A DNA stretch of 62,261 nucleotides from Eubacteriaceae bacterium (GCA_902362435.1 CABIWW010000002.1:255525-317785), one strand, 5' to 3'. Positions 1-8,176 are shown, counted from the stretch's first letter. Made by a program: numbers and translations. The notes: generated by a model from the sequence alone, not told the origin.

Positions 1-224
1 GGATCGGGGCCGGCGAAGCCGGCCTCTGCCATCCGCGCTGCCCGAAGGGAGCGCGGCAGTGCGGCAGCAGCGCTGAATGCCCATAAGCGCGATGCAGACC
101 TGTGACCTGCGCTTTTACATAAAAAACGTGATTAGAAGCGGGACGTGCGCCCTCTCGCCCGAACAGCGGAAGCCAGTGCCGCAGCGGGCAAAATGTATAA
201 AAATTCAAAATACGCATAAATGGG
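1..224. other. Window edge, no gene recognised
   Basis: I see no coding region or RNA gene here. The first 110 bases are GC-rich with short self-complementary stretches such as GGCCGGCGAAGCCGGCC, and the composition turns AT-rich from about 185 as the dapA promoter is approached. The GC-rich part resembles the filler found in several other spacers of the window (580-660, 1600-1720, 17600-17700, 44600-44760). Confidence 0.5.
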
Positions 225-253
225 TTGACATATCTGCCAAAAGCGTGTAGACT
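225..253 (+). promoter_or_regulatory. Sigma-A promoter of dapA
   Basis: A perfect TTGACA -35 box (225-230) is separated by 17 nt from TAGACT (248-253). The expected start of transcription falls about 5-10 nt before the lysine riboswitch, which is where a promoter for an L-box leader should be. Confidence 0.7.
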
Positions 254-266
254 GTAAAACAAAGTT

Positions 267-424
267 GATAGAGGTGCGGTAGATATCAGTAATCGAACGG
301 AGGCGGCAGCCGGTGAAGTCGATGAAAGGAGATACCGCCGAAGGATCCGGTCAGGCATGACGGATTTCTGGGATATGATAAAAGATATCATATACTCCTG
401 CTCATAACGGGCAGAGGCGCTATC
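267..424 (+). promoter_or_regulatory. Lysine riboswitch (L-box)
   Basis: The leader carries the hallmarks of the lysine aptamer in order: GATAGAGGTGC at the 5' side of P1 (267-277), the GGAGGCGGCAGCC and GGTGAA region, the GAAAGGAGATACCGCCGAA segment (323-341), the CTGCTCATAACGGGCAGAGG hairpin and the closing GCGCTATC (417-424), which pairs with the 5' GATAG. Lysine riboswitches shut off lysine synthesis or transport genes when lysine is abundant. Its position upstream of an intrinsic terminator and dapA fits transcription attenuation of the first committed step of the diaminopimelate pathway. Confidence 0.93.
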
Positions 425-450
425 GATCCAGCAATGTTTGAAGTTTACTT

Positions 451-480
451 GTTGCATCGATAGGATGCAACTTTTTTATT
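451..480 (+). terminator. Riboswitch-controlled terminator
   Basis: GTTGCATC (451-458) pairs with GATGCAAC (464-471) around a 5-nt loop and is followed at once by a run of T. It lies 26 nt after the aptamer, so it is the likely expression platform of the lysine riboswitch. A second perfect stem, CGGGAAAT/ATTTCCCG (491-513), follows without a T run. Confidence 0.85.
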
Positions 481-702
481 GTATAGGAAACGGGAAATAT
501 CAGTTATTTCCCGGATGGAAAGGGATGCACGGTCGGCGCTCAGCCACGGAAGCCGAACGGCGGCTGCGCTGAGGGCGCGAGCCAGGCAATACGTATGCGA
601 CGGCGCTGAATGCGCCGAGGACGCGGCCATAAAAGCCCGCGGCGCGGCGGCTGCAGGTTTTGCACCCCGGACCGGATCAGTATTTTTAAGGAGGAAATTA
701 AA

Positions 703-1584
703 ATGGCATTATTTACAGGTTGCGGAGTTGCGATCGCGACTCCTTTCAAGGCGGATGGTTCAGTGGATTTCGAGGCTTACAGAAATCTGATAAACTGGCA
801 GATAGAACAGGGGATCGATGCGATCATCACATGCGGTACTTCCGGTGAGGCGTCGACTCTGGACGATGACGAGCACGTTGAAACGATCAGATTCTGCGTC
901 GATGTAGCTGCGGGCAGAGTGCCTGTTATCGGCGGCGCAGGAAGTAATGACACGCGTCACGGTATCAATCTCGCAAAGCGTATCGAGGCTACGGGAGTTG
1001 ACGGTCTGCTGCTCGTTACTCCATACTACAACAAGTGTTCACAGCAGGGTCTGATCGAGCATTACACTGCTACAGCTGATGCGGTTTCGATACCTTGCAT
1101 CCTTTACTCGGTACCTGGCCGTACAGGCGTGAATATCGCTCCTGCAACTGCGGCTGAGCTCGCAAAGCACCCTAATATTGTAGGTATCAAGGAAGCCAGC
1201 GGTGATATCGCACAGGTCGCTGAGGTCTGCAGACTGGTTCCTGATGATTTCGCGGTTTATTCCGGAAACGACGACATGGTAGTGCCGCTCCTGTCACTCG
1301 GCGGAGTTGGTTACATATCGGTCATCGCGAATATCATGCCTAAGGAATCTGTGGAAATGTCGCGCAGCTTCCTGGATGGAAATATCGAAAGGGCAAGAGA
1401 ACTGCAGCTTTCTATGAAGCCGCTCATCGACAGCATGTTTGCTGATGTGAATCCGATCCCTGTAAAGGTTGCTCTGGCTAAGATGGGAATGATGGAGCTG
1501 AATTTCAGACTTCCGCTCTGTCCACCGACTGCTGAGATCGACCAGAGGATCGAAACTGAAATGAAGAAAATGGGGCTGATCTAG
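703..1584 (+). CDS. dapA: 4-hydroxy-tetrahydrodipicolinate synthase
   Basis: This enzyme condenses pyruvate with aspartate semialdehyde, the first step specific to the diaminopimelate/lysine pathway. The product has 293 residues, the usual family length. Visible features are GTSGE (45-49), the tyrosine pair in LVTPYYNK (around 108), YSVPGRTG with Tyr135, and the Schiff-base lysine in GIKEASGD (Lys163). The ATG follows AAGGAGG at the right distance; an upstream in-frame start would lie in the leader between terminator and ribosome binding site and is not needed. It is a single-gene unit controlled by a lysine riboswitch, so lysine feedback is expected at the RNA level. Identification is secure. 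Confidence 0.96.
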   Translation: MALFTGCGVAIATPFKADGSVDFEAYRNLINWQIEQGIDAIITCGTSGEASTLDDDEHVETIRFCVDVAAGRVPVIGGAGSNDTRHGINLAKRIEATGVDGLLLVTPYYNKCSQQGLIEHYTATADAVSIPCILYSVPGRTGVNIAPATAAELAKHPNIVGIKEASGDIAQVAEVCRLVPDDFAVYSGNDDMVVPLLSLGGVGYISVIANIMPKESVEMSRSFLDGNIERARELQLSMKPLIDSMFADVNPIPVKVALAKMGMMELNFRLPLCPPTAEIDQRIETEMKKMGLI

Positions 1585-1795
1585 GCGCATCTGGGCCGGA
1601 ATGCTGACTTGGATGCGGCGAAGCGCGTGGGTGGTGAATGGTAGCGCCCCCGAGGGGCGCCCGAACATGTGAAGATGGTTTGCAACGTTGGGCGCGCCGG
1701 AGCGATCCACGAAGCTGGGCTGACACGTAGCTATGACCGAGATGTTTAAATATGCATCATGATAATTAATGTTTTCAAGTGAATAAATACCTCGA

Positions 1796-1842
1796 CTGTC
1801 TATTTTAACGGTGATCTCGCCGATAAAACAGACAGTTTTTTT
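1796..1842 (+). terminator. Terminator downstream of dapA
   Basis: CTGTCT (1796-1801) pairs with AGACAG (1830-1835), with inner pairing of TTTTA to TAAAA and CGG to CCG, followed by seven T. It lies about 210 nt after the dapA stop, with GC-rich spacer between. Confidence 0.75.
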
Positions 1843-2303
1843 GTGCGAGCGAGTAAGCTCGAGTGGGCCTAAGCGGGTGCGAGCGGGGCTTAGCATCCAT
1901 ACCACCCCATTGCGAGCATGGATCTATACCCGATTTTATTTTTTCAGGCAAATGAGTATAAATCAATCCAAACCACACGAGCATCATCGGAGAAGATGTC
2001 GGTTATCACTGAGGAATCACCCTTTAATTTTGGTCACAAAGTTGGAGTTTTGTCATTTTGAGTATAAAAAATTTATCCGGATATGCTATACGAGGAAAAA
2101 TTTCGGAGATCATATATACTCATATCATGCGTTTTCATGTAAATGCGTATAAAACCATATTACTTACAGTCAAAAATCTGCCACTTTTCCCGTCTAACTT
2201 GTCTATGAATGGTTTAGGCAGTCAATTATTTATACTCAAAATTGAAAAACAGCAGCCTTACTAAACAAAATGATCCCGCGTGCCGAACGCGGGATTTCCT
2301 CAC
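1843..2303. other. Spacer with repeated GAGTATAAA motif
   Basis: No supported gene. The stretch from about 1930 is AT-rich and holds the motif GAGTATAAA (or one-base variants) five times in both orientations: 1954-1962, 2060-2068, 2115-2121 (inverted, partial), 2145-2153 (GCGTATAAA) and 2229-2237 (inverted). A perfect 8-bp hairpin, ATCCCGCG/CGCGGGAT, sits at 2273-2295. Open frames here have no recognisable product or ribosome binding site. Confidence 0.5.
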
Positions 2304-2342
2304 AAAAAAATATCATGCCGGGGCGCATTCATGCGCCCCGGC
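2304..2342 (-). terminator. Terminator of the por operon
   Basis: An 11-bp perfect stem, GCCGGGGCGCA paired with TGCGCCCCGGC (2317-2342), is followed on the minus strand by a 7-T run (2304-2310). It lies 160 nt beyond the porB stop. The spacing of 6 nt between stem and T run is slightly long, so efficiency is uncertain. Confidence 0.55.
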
Positions 2343-2503
2343 GTTCCTCTAAAATCTAAATCAAATTCGGATCCGGCAGGATTCGAACCGTACTCGTCTC
2401 AACTCGTCTGAGCCCAGGCTCAAAGTTAGGCTCGGCGCCAGGCATGAAACTACCCAGCTCACCCCACTCATACTCGGCTCGACCTCAAACCCCGGACCAG
2501 CCT

Positions 2504-3433
2504 TTACTCGCACTTTGCAAGAAGCTTTTCCCACTGCTGATCAACGTACTGCTGAGCTTCGTCGATCATCCATTCATTGCCTTTCTTGAACATGTGCTTG
2601 AAACGACCCTGCTTCTTGAGGAATTCCTCAACAGGAAGCTTCTTTTTCGGCTCGTATGTCAGATGCCATTTGCCTTCGACGATCTCGTACATAGGCCATA
2701 CGCAGGTGTCGACTGCCAGCTGGCAGATCTCTGCGAGATCTTCCGTCTCGTATCTCCAGCCTCTCGGACATGGGGACATCACGTTCAGGAAGCACGGACC
2801 CTCCGTGTAGATAGCCTTGTGCGCCTTTTCATGAAGATCCTTGAAGTTGCCAATGAATGTCGTCTGCGCAGCATAAGGGATATTGTGCGCAGCTATGATC
2901 GAAGTCAGGTCTTTCTTGTTCTGCACTTTGCCCGGGATCACTTTGCCGGCCGGCGAAGTCGTCGCGTCTGCGAATCGCGGAGTCGACGATGAACGCTGGA
3001 TACCGGTGTTCATGTACGCCTCATTGTCGTAACATACGTAAACCATGTCGTGGCCTCTTTCCATAGCACCGGAAAGCGACTGCAGGCCGATGTCGTATGT
3101 GCCGCCGTCACCGCCAAACGCGATGAACTTGAAATTTTCCTTGACTTTTCCCTTTTTCTTCAGGGTCTTGTATGCCGCCTCGACGCCTGACATCGTTGCT
3201 GCGCCGTTGGCGAATGCCGTATGGATGTAGCTGTCGTAATAAGCGGTATGCGGATATATAAATGTAGAAACCTCCAGGCAGCTGGTCGCATTCGTGACTA
3301 CAGCCTTGTCGCCTTCGTCGAGTGCTCTGAGCACGCCTCTCACGGCTATGCCTGCACCGCATCCGGCGCACAGCCTGTGACCGCCGGCCAGCCTCTCAGG
3401 CTTTGCCACTTCTTTTTTCAGATTATATGCCAT
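2504..3433 (-). CDS. porB: 2-oxoacid:ferredoxin oxidoreductase, beta subunit
   Basis: Beta subunit of a heterotetrameric pyruvate or branched-chain 2-oxoacid:ferredoxin oxidoreductase, which decarboxylates a 2-oxoacid to acyl-CoA and reduces ferredoxin in the cytoplasm. It binds thiamine diphosphate: the motif GGDGGTYDIG (107-116) and the NEAYMN segment near 137 are visible. Cys22, Cys25, Cys52 and Cys222 match the four ligands of the proximal [4Fe-4S] cluster. At 309 residues it has the standard length. It is the last gene of a four-gene operon, 12 nt after porA, with AGGAG before the ATG. The sequence resembles the archaeal-type PorB more than VorB, but substrate cannot be fixed by eye. Confidence 0.9.
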   Translation of the reverse strand: MAYNLKKEVAKPERLAGGHRLCAGCGAGIAVRGVLRALDEGDKAVVTNATSCLEVSTFIYPHTAYYDSYIHTAFANGAATMSGVEAAYKTLKKKGKVKENFKFIAFGGDGGTYDIGLQSLSGAMERGHDMVYVCYDNEAYMNTGIQRSSSTPRFADATTSPAGKVIPGKVQNKKDLTSIIAAHNIPYAAQTTFIGNFKDLHEKAHKAIYTEGPCFLNVMSPCPRGWRYETEDLAEICQLAVDTCVWPMYEIVEGKWHLTYEPKKKLPVEEFLKKQGRFKHMFKKGNEWMIDEAQQYVDQQWEKLLAKCE

Positions 3434-3445
3434 TGTCGTGAACTC

Positions 3446-4666
3446 CTATTCTTCGTATTTCCTGTGATCGAATCCTCTTTCGCCGTAACGTGAATCTCTT
3501 ACGCCTACATATCTGTACACATCGCCCGGATCGTCCGTCTCGTTGATGATGAACAGATCGTTGTAGATCTCGTAGTAATCCTCGACTGTGATGTCTCTGC
3601 CGCCGAGTCCGTAAATGTAGTTGATCGCATACGGCTTGTTCGGCAGGTCGTAGAGCGAGCTTCGCGCTTCATTGAAAAGCGGTCCGCCGCTGTTGGAAAA
3701 GCTCTCGGCCTTGTCCATTATCGCCACGGCCTTTACCTTGCACATCGCTTCCGCAAGAGGAACTCTCGGGAACGGTCTGAAAACTCTCAGCTTGATGAGT
3801 CCGACCTTTTTACCTTCTGCACGGAGTCTGTCGACTGCCTCTTTGCCCGTTCCTGCGCTGGAACCGATGACAACGAGTGCGACTTCGGCATCATCCATCA
3901 TATATTCTTCAAAGAATCCGTATTCTCTGCCTGTAAGCTTCTTGAATCTCTTCGCAACGTCCATGATTATCGGCATCGCGTCTTTCATGGCCTGCGCCTG
4001 GGATCTCTTGACCTCCATGTAGTACGGCGAGATGCCGTAAGGGCCGACTGCCAGCGGGTTTTCCGACTTGAGCAGGTAGTTCTCGGGGTTGTATTCGCCC
4101 ACGAACTCCTTGACTTCTTCGTCCTCGAGCAGCTCGATGTTTGAAACACCGTGGCTGGTGATGAATCCGTCCTGACAGATCATGATCGGAAGTCTGATCG
4201 TCTCGGAGATCGGCATCGCCTGGATGTAGTTATCATAGACCTCCTGGTTCGATTCTGCGTATATCTGTATCCATCCGGAATCTCTGGCTCCCATCGAATC
4301 CGAATGGTCGTTGTTGATGTTGATCGGGCCGGTCAGCGCTCTGTTCACGACCGCCATAGTGATCGGAAGTCTCGCCGACGCTGCCACGTAAAGCAGCTCC
4401 CACATATACGCCAGTCCCGCCGATGACGTTGCGGTCACAGCTCTTGCGCCTGCTGCCGATGCGCCGATGCAGACCGACATCGCACTGTGCTCCGACTCTA
4501 CCGCCACGAATTCCGTGTCGACCTCGCCGTCAGCTATGTACTGTGAAAAATACTGCGGTATCTCTGTCGAAGGTGTGATCGGAAAAGCTCCCATAACGTC
4601 GGGATTTATCTGTTTCATCGCTGTTGCCACGGCTTCGTTGCCGGACATCCTGTCTCTTTTTGCCAT
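3446..4666 (-). CDS. porA: 2-oxoacid:ferredoxin oxidoreductase, alpha subunit
   Basis: Alpha subunit (406 residues) of the same complex. The N-terminal PITPSTE motif (29-35) is the pyrimidine-binding signature of this family, followed by the conserved SEHSAMS and SSAGLAYM segments near residues 58-90. The C-terminal third carries the transketolase-C-like domain. The ATG directly follows the porD stop, and the GGAGGAGA binding site lies inside the porD 3' end, so translation is probably coupled. Confidence 0.9.
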   Translation of the reverse strand: MAKRDRMSGNEAVATAMKQINPDVMGAFPITPSTEIPQYFSQYIADGEVDTEFVAVESEHSAMSVCIGASAAGARAVTATSSAGLAYMWELLYVAASARLPITMAVVNRALTGPININNDHSDSMGARDSGWIQIYAESNQEVYDNYIQAMPISETIRLPIMICQDGFITSHGVSNIELLEDEEVKEFVGEYNPENYLLKSENPLAVGPYGISPYYMEVKRSQAQAMKDAMPIIMDVAKRFKKLTGREYGFFEEYMMDDAEVALVVIGSSAGTGKEAVDRLRAEGKKVGLIKLRVFRPFPRVPLAEAMCKVKAVAIMDKAESFSNSGGPLFNEARSSLYDLPNKPYAINYIYGLGGRDITVEDYYEIYNDLFIINETDDPGDVYRYVGVRDSRYGERGFDHRKYEE

Positions 4667-4981
4667 TTACTTCTCCTCCTTAACAAAATCTATCGCATCG
4701 AACGGACAGACCTTCACGCAGATCCCGCAGCCTTTGCAGTGCTTGAAATCAAAATCGAGTCTCTTGCCGTCTTTTACCGGGATCGAGCTGTCCGGGCAGA
4801 ACGGCACGCAAAGCATGCAGTGTTTGCATTTGTCTTCTTTGAACACGGGCATCATCACTCTCCAGTCGCCTGTCTCGACGAGAAGAGATGTAGCCGGTTC
4901 ATATATCTCCGCACCTGTGGTGACTTCCTGCCAGGTGATCTTTTCGTTTATATCCTGTGCTCTCGTTTTCATTATGCTCAT
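4667..4981 (-). CDS. porD: 2-oxoacid:ferredoxin oxidoreductase, delta (ferredoxin) subunit
   Basis: A 104-residue two-cluster ferredoxin subunit that passes electrons from the thiamine site to free ferredoxin. Two complete CxxCxxCxxxC motifs are visible: Cys52/55/58/62 and Cys82/85/88/92. The start is uncertain between this ATG and one three codons in; both lie just after the porG stop, with AGGTAGG upstream. Order and length match PorD. Confidence 0.9.
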   Translation of the reverse strand: MSIMKTRAQDINEKITWQEVTTGAEIYEPATSLLVETGDWRVMMPVFKEDKCKHCMLCVPFCPDSSIPVKDGKRLDFDFKHCKGCGICVKVCPFDAIDFVKEEK

Positions 4982-4988
4982 ATCGCTG

Positions 4989-5579
4989 TTAACCTACCTT
5001 TACCTCTTCCATAGCTTTTACCAGTGCCTTCATGTTCCCCTCGATGAGGTTTTCCTTGTGCGCGAATTTGTGCTGGAAAGATTCTCTCATGTCTTTTATA
5101 AAGCGCTCGCTGTCGATGACGTTGCTGACTTTCACGACTGCCGCCAGCATAGGTGTGTTCGGGAAGTTCTTTCCGAGGGTCTCCATGGAGATCTTCTCCG
5201 CATCCACTACGCAGACTCTGCCTTTGTATCCGTTGAGGAGCTTTCGCACTTCTTCCGGAGTCTTCTTGCTGTTGATGATAAGCGCGCCGTTTTCCTTGAG
5301 CCCGCTCGTCACATCCACGGACTTGAGCAGTGTCTCGTCGACTACTACTACGTAATCCGGTGTATATATGTTGGAGTGCACCTTGCAGGGCTCATCAGTT
5401 ATTCGGTTGTATGCCGTGATCGGGGCGCCCATTCTCTCAGGGCCGTATTCCGGAAAGCCCTGCACGTGTTTTCCTGAGCTGAAGGCAACGTCAGCCAGAA
5501 GCAGGCATGCCGTTTTCGCACCCTGGCCGCCTCTCCCGTGCCATCTTATTTCGACTGCCTCGTTTAATTTTTTTGCCAT
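4989..5579 (-). CDS. porG: 2-oxoacid:ferredoxin oxidoreductase, gamma subunit
   Basis: Gamma subunit (196 residues), first gene of the operon. The N-terminal IRWHGRGGQG motif with the conserved GGQG turn identifies the family; the middle FPEYGPERMGAP segment is also typical. I chose the ATG at 5579 because AGGAG stands 8 nt upstream and homologs begin near this point. A longer frame from 5621 lacks a binding site. Gamma, delta, alpha and beta follow without gaps, so this is one transcription unit making a complete enzyme. Confidence 0.9.
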   Translation of the reverse strand: MAKKLNEAVEIRWHGRGGQGAKTACLLLADVAFSSGKHVQGFPEYGPERMGAPITAYNRITDEPCKVHSNIYTPDYVVVVDETLLKSVDVTSGLKENGALIINSKKTPEEVRKLLNGYKGRVCVVDAEKISMETLGKNFPNTPMLAAVVKVSNVIDSERFIKDMRESFQHKFAHKENLIEGNMKALVKAMEEVKVG

Positions 5580-5609
5580 TTTGTTCACTCCTGTATTTTC
5601 ATAGGTTTT

Positions 5610-5775
5610 ATGATTTATCATTGGTTGTTTATTGTCTGATGTTTGCGATTCGCGGTTCGCTGCTTGCGTTCTGCTATCTGCTGCTTACGCGGCTGACAAT
5701 CTGCCGTCTGCAGTTTTCGATTCGCAAAGGTGCCGGTCCGGCTCATGCAAAGGCGCAGGAAGCCGCCGATACCAT
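5610..5775 (-). other. Pyrimidine-poor leader of por operon
   Basis: The predicted 5' untranslated region of the por transcript (about 190 nt) is poor in T on the sense strand and rich in repeated GCAGA, GCAA and CGAA trinucleotide-like blocks between about 5640 and 5740. It is nearly free of strong stems. An open frame passes through it but has no binding site and a sequence of simple repeats, so I do not call it a gene. Confidence 0.4.
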
Positions 5776-5780
5776 GTATT

Positions 5781-5809
5781 AGACTACATGAAGCACGTCT
5801 TTCTGTCAA
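5781..5809 (-). promoter_or_regulatory. Promoter of por operon
   Basis: On the minus strand TTGACA (5809-5804) stands 17 nt before TAGTCT (5786-5781). No other gene lies between it and porG. A TAATAC a few bases downstream is an alternative -10 with worse spacing. Confidence 0.6.
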
Positions 5810-5941
5810 TAGGTTTGGTGAAATTTTTTAGGATTTTACCACAAAAATTTTTCTTTGTTTTTGTTTTGATACACAAATTTTACAGCTGGTTTTTAGAGAT
5901 TTTTGGGCAGATGCAGCGACGCCCACATATTTATGATACTG

Positions 5942-5961
5942 GCCCGCCGGGACCGGCGGGC
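5942..5961. other. GC-rich stem-loop after ybaK
   Basis: GCCCGCC pairs with GGCGGGC just after the stop codon of the deacylase gene on the minus strand. No T run follows, so it may stabilise the 3' end rather than terminate. Confidence 0.4.
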
Positions 5962-5981
5962 TACCGCTCTACTCTTCCGTA

Positions 5982-6482
5982 CTACCGATCCACCGTGACG
6001 TCTGCAAGCTGTGCGCCGGTGATCTCCTGCAGCGCCTTTACACTGAGCTCCATCTGAAGCCCGACCTTTCCGCCGCTGACTATGATATCGTCTATATTTT
6101 CCGCGGAAATATCGATGACTGTCGGGAACGGCTTCTTCATGCCGACCGGCGAACACCCGCCTTTGATATAACCCGTGACCTTCGTGATATCGCGGGCGTG
6201 GATCATCTCGATCTTCTTTTCGCCGAAATGCTTCGCCGCTTTTTTGAGATCCAGCTCCTCTGCGACCGGGATCACGCAAACGTAATTCGCACGGCTCGCG
6301 CCGACTGTGACCAGTGTCTTGAAGACCCTGTCAAGATCCTGCCCCAGCGTCTTTGCAACTGAAACCCCGTCGAGGAACCCGTCCGGTGCATCGTAAGTGT
6401 ACATATTATACGGAACGCCTTCGGCCTCCACTATCCTGACTGCGTTCGTCTTATGTGTCTGTTTATCCTTCTTCTTAGCCAT
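5982..6482 (-). CDS. ybaK: Cys-tRNA(Pro)/Cys-tRNA(Cys) deacylase YbaK
   Basis: A 166-residue free-standing editing enzyme of the YbaK/EbsC family, which hydrolyses cysteine mischarged on tRNA(Pro). The family signature GGCSPVGMKK lies near residue 110, with the conserved lysine of the KTL segment (VFKTLV) near 55. Length is standard. The start overlaps the end of the acetyltransferase gene by 8 bp, so the two are cotranscribed and perhaps translationally coupled; the functional link is not evident. Confidence 0.9.
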   Translation of the reverse strand: MAKKKDKQTHKTNAVRIVEAEGVPYNMYTYDAPDGFLDGVSVAKTLGQDLDRVFKTLVTVGASRANYVCVIPVAEELDLKKAAKHFGEKKIEMIHARDITKVTGYIKGGCSPVGMKKPFPTVIDISAENIDDIIVSGGKVGLQMELSVKALQEITGAQLADVTVDR

Positions 6483-7044
6483 TTATCTCGCCTCTCTTCA
6501 TCGCTGCGTATTCTTCGCGGAGCATCGAGTAGCATCTGAGCTCCGTCACTGTTCCGTCGTAGATCTTGTATGAATTTCTCAGTCTTCCCTCATATACAAA
6601 GCCGCACTTTTCGATCACGCGCTGGCTCCTGAGGTTCCTGTCACTCGTTGTTATCGCAAGCACTTCGAGTCCCATCACTTCGAATGCGTACTCGATCAGT
6701 TTCTTTGCGGCTTCGGTCATCAGGCCGCGCCCCCAGTACTCGCGCGAAAGTGAGTATCCCATCTCGCGGCTCTGTATGTCGGGGCGGAACTTGTCCTTTT
6801 CGAATCCGATGCTGCCGATCACCTTGCCGCTTTCCTTGTCTTCGATGGCCCATGACATTTTCTGCAGAAAAACTTCATTTATTATCATTTTGGACTCGGC
6901 CGGGCTGGTATGCGGTTTCCAGCCGGCAATCGGGCCGACCGCAGGGTCCTTTGCGTATTCGAAAACGTCGGCGGCGTCTTTTTTACTCCATTTTCTAAGA
7001 TAAAGCCGCTCGGTTTCCAGCAGCGGCACTCTGTATTTTCTCAT
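6475..7044 (-). CDS. GNAT family N-acetyltransferase (RimJ/RimL-like)
   Basis: A 189-residue acetyl-CoA-dependent acetyltransferase. The start ETERLYLRKWSKKDAADV and the acetyl-CoA loop in GYSLSREYWGRGLMTEAAK (near 100-118) are typical of the RimJ/RimL subgroup, as is NLRSQRVIEKCGFVYEGRLR. Substrates in this subgroup include ribosomal protein N termini and small molecules; nothing here decides. The gene opens a two-gene unit with ybaK. Confidence 0.88.
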   Translation of the reverse strand: MRKYRVPLLETERLYLRKWSKKDAADVFEYAKDPAVGPIAGWKPHTSPAESKMIINEVFLQKMSWAIEDKESGKVIGSIGFEKDKFRPDIQSREMGYSLSREYWGRGLMTEAAKKLIEYAFEVMGLEVLAITTSDRNLRSQRVIEKCGFVYEGRLRNSYKIYDGTVTELRCYSMLREEYAAMKRGEING

Positions 7045-7176
7045 ATTTTATTCCTCTTATCTTTCTACTGATATGATACTAAGCTTGTGGCGTAAAATCA
7101 ACCGGTTATGTGGAGGCGGAGCGAGGAGATGCTCGCATGGGCGTACGATCTGCGGATCTTATAGACAGCTAAAAGA

Positions 7177-7205
7177 TTGATACCTGACTGAAAAATTGAT
7201 ATACT
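7177..7205 (+). promoter_or_regulatory. Promoter giving a near-leaderless mRNA
   Basis: TTGATA (7177-7182), 17-nt spacer, TATACT (7200-7205). Transcription is expected to begin near 7212, and the ATG of the downstream gene lies at 7214. No Shine-Dalgarno sequence is present before that ATG, in agreement with a leaderless message. Confidence 0.6.
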
Positions 7206-7213
7206 TAACTGAT

Positions 7214-7714
7214 ATGAAAAAGTTTATGAATCTTACTGAAAAGCAACTGCATATCTTCGTCATCGCGGTCATCGTCATCGCGGTAACAGGGCTATCTGTT
7301 GCGCTGGCGATCCTCGGCAGCAATATTTACAGGAATTCCGCCGAAAACAGGTCTCAGCAGGCGTTTTCAGATGCGGTCGGATTTTTTACAGCGGAAATGC
7401 GGCAGTGCACTGATTTCTCTCAGGCAAGGACGGCTTCTCTAGGCGGAAAGCTCCCGGCGCTGGTTCTCTCAAGGACCGACGAGACGAGTGGGGAAGTCCG
7501 CGAAACATGGATCTACAGCAACAACGGATATCTCATGAAAAATATCGCTGCTGCCGGAAAAAATGTCGATCCCGAATCCGGAGAGAAGATCATGCCTATG
7601 ACGACCGCTGATTTTCGTGTGCCGGAACCCGGGCTGATCGAGATCACTATGGTTATGAAAACCGGTGAAAGTCACACGATAGCGCTGAGTCTGGCAAACG
7701 GCGCAGGGAACTGA
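7214..7714 (+). CDS. Single-span membrane protein, DUF4860-like
   Basis: A 166-residue protein with a short basic N terminus, one hydrophobic segment (about 13-35) and an exported domain. The stretch CTDFSQARTASLGGKLPALVL followed by TWIY resembles DUF4860 proteins, which often occur near pilus or secretion genes; function is unknown. The ATG at 7214 is chosen because the promoter puts the transcript start 0-2 nt upstream; a second ATG four codons in (7226) is possible. It is followed by two proteins of the same architecture, with spacings of 15 and 32 nt. Confidence 0.75.
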   Translation: MKKFMNLTEKQLHIFVIAVIVIAVTGLSVALAILGSNIYRNSAENRSQQAFSDAVGFFTAEMRQCTDFSQARTASLGGKLPALVLSRTDETSGEVRETWIYSNNGYLMKNIAAAGKNVDPESGEKIMPMTTADFRVPEPGLIEITMVMKTGESHTIALSLANGAGN

Positions 7715-7729
7715 TGGAGGAGGCAGCCG

Positions 7730-8176
7730 ATGATAAAACAGATGACACAGAAAATATCAAAAAAAGCAGTGCTGATCACCGCTGCGGTAACAGCTGCAAT
7801 ACTGATCATCGCTGTCATAGCGCTTTGCGTCTGCATGTTCGTGAGAGCGGACAAATATTATGCTGAAGCCCGTCTGCTGGATCGCGCCGTCATCGAATCG
7901 ACTTCGATCGCGGAAACTCTCAAAGCATCGCATGGCGATCTTACAAAAGCGAGTCAGCTGATGACGTCTCACAGTCAGATCGATATCACCGAAAATACGC
8001 TGACTCTTTATTATGATGACAAACTGAATCCGACATCTCAGGCGGCACACACCTGCCGAGCCGTCATCACCAGAACCTCAATAAGTGATGCAGGAAACGC
8101 TTTTGAATATACAATCAGCTTTTTTGCCACCGATACAGGTGCAGAATTTTACAGCATTACATTCAAAGCGCTGTAG
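7730..8176 (+). CDS. Single-span exported membrane protein, unknown function
   Basis: A 148-residue protein with a lysine-rich start, one long hydrophobic helix (about 12-38) and a roughly 110-residue outside domain. GGAGGAGG precedes the ATG. I do not recognise the family. N-in topology with a single N-terminal helix and a small beta-rich domain resembles minor pseudopilins, and its neighbours on both sides look alike, so the three may form one surface assembly. No prepilin peptidase, ATPase or platform gene is present in the window. Confidence 0.75.
   Translation: MIKQMTQKISKKAVLITAAVTAAILIIAVIALCVCMFVRADKYYAEARLLDRAVIESTSIAETLKASHGDLTKASQLMTSHSQIDITENTLTLYYDDKLNPTSQAAHTCRAVITRTSISDAGNAFEYTISFFATDTGAEFYSITFKAL

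Noticed and set aside
1811..2264. Small plus-strand genes after dapA
   Set aside because: Frames start inside the dapA terminator or lack a binding site, and the DNA is dominated by short repeats.
4467..5477. 336-codon plus-strand open frame over porA, porD and porG
   Set aside because: It is antisense to three well-identified genes and has no features of its own.
5618..5809. 63-codon gene in the por leader
   Set aside because: Its start would lie inside the -35 box of the por promoter and the sequence is simple repeats.
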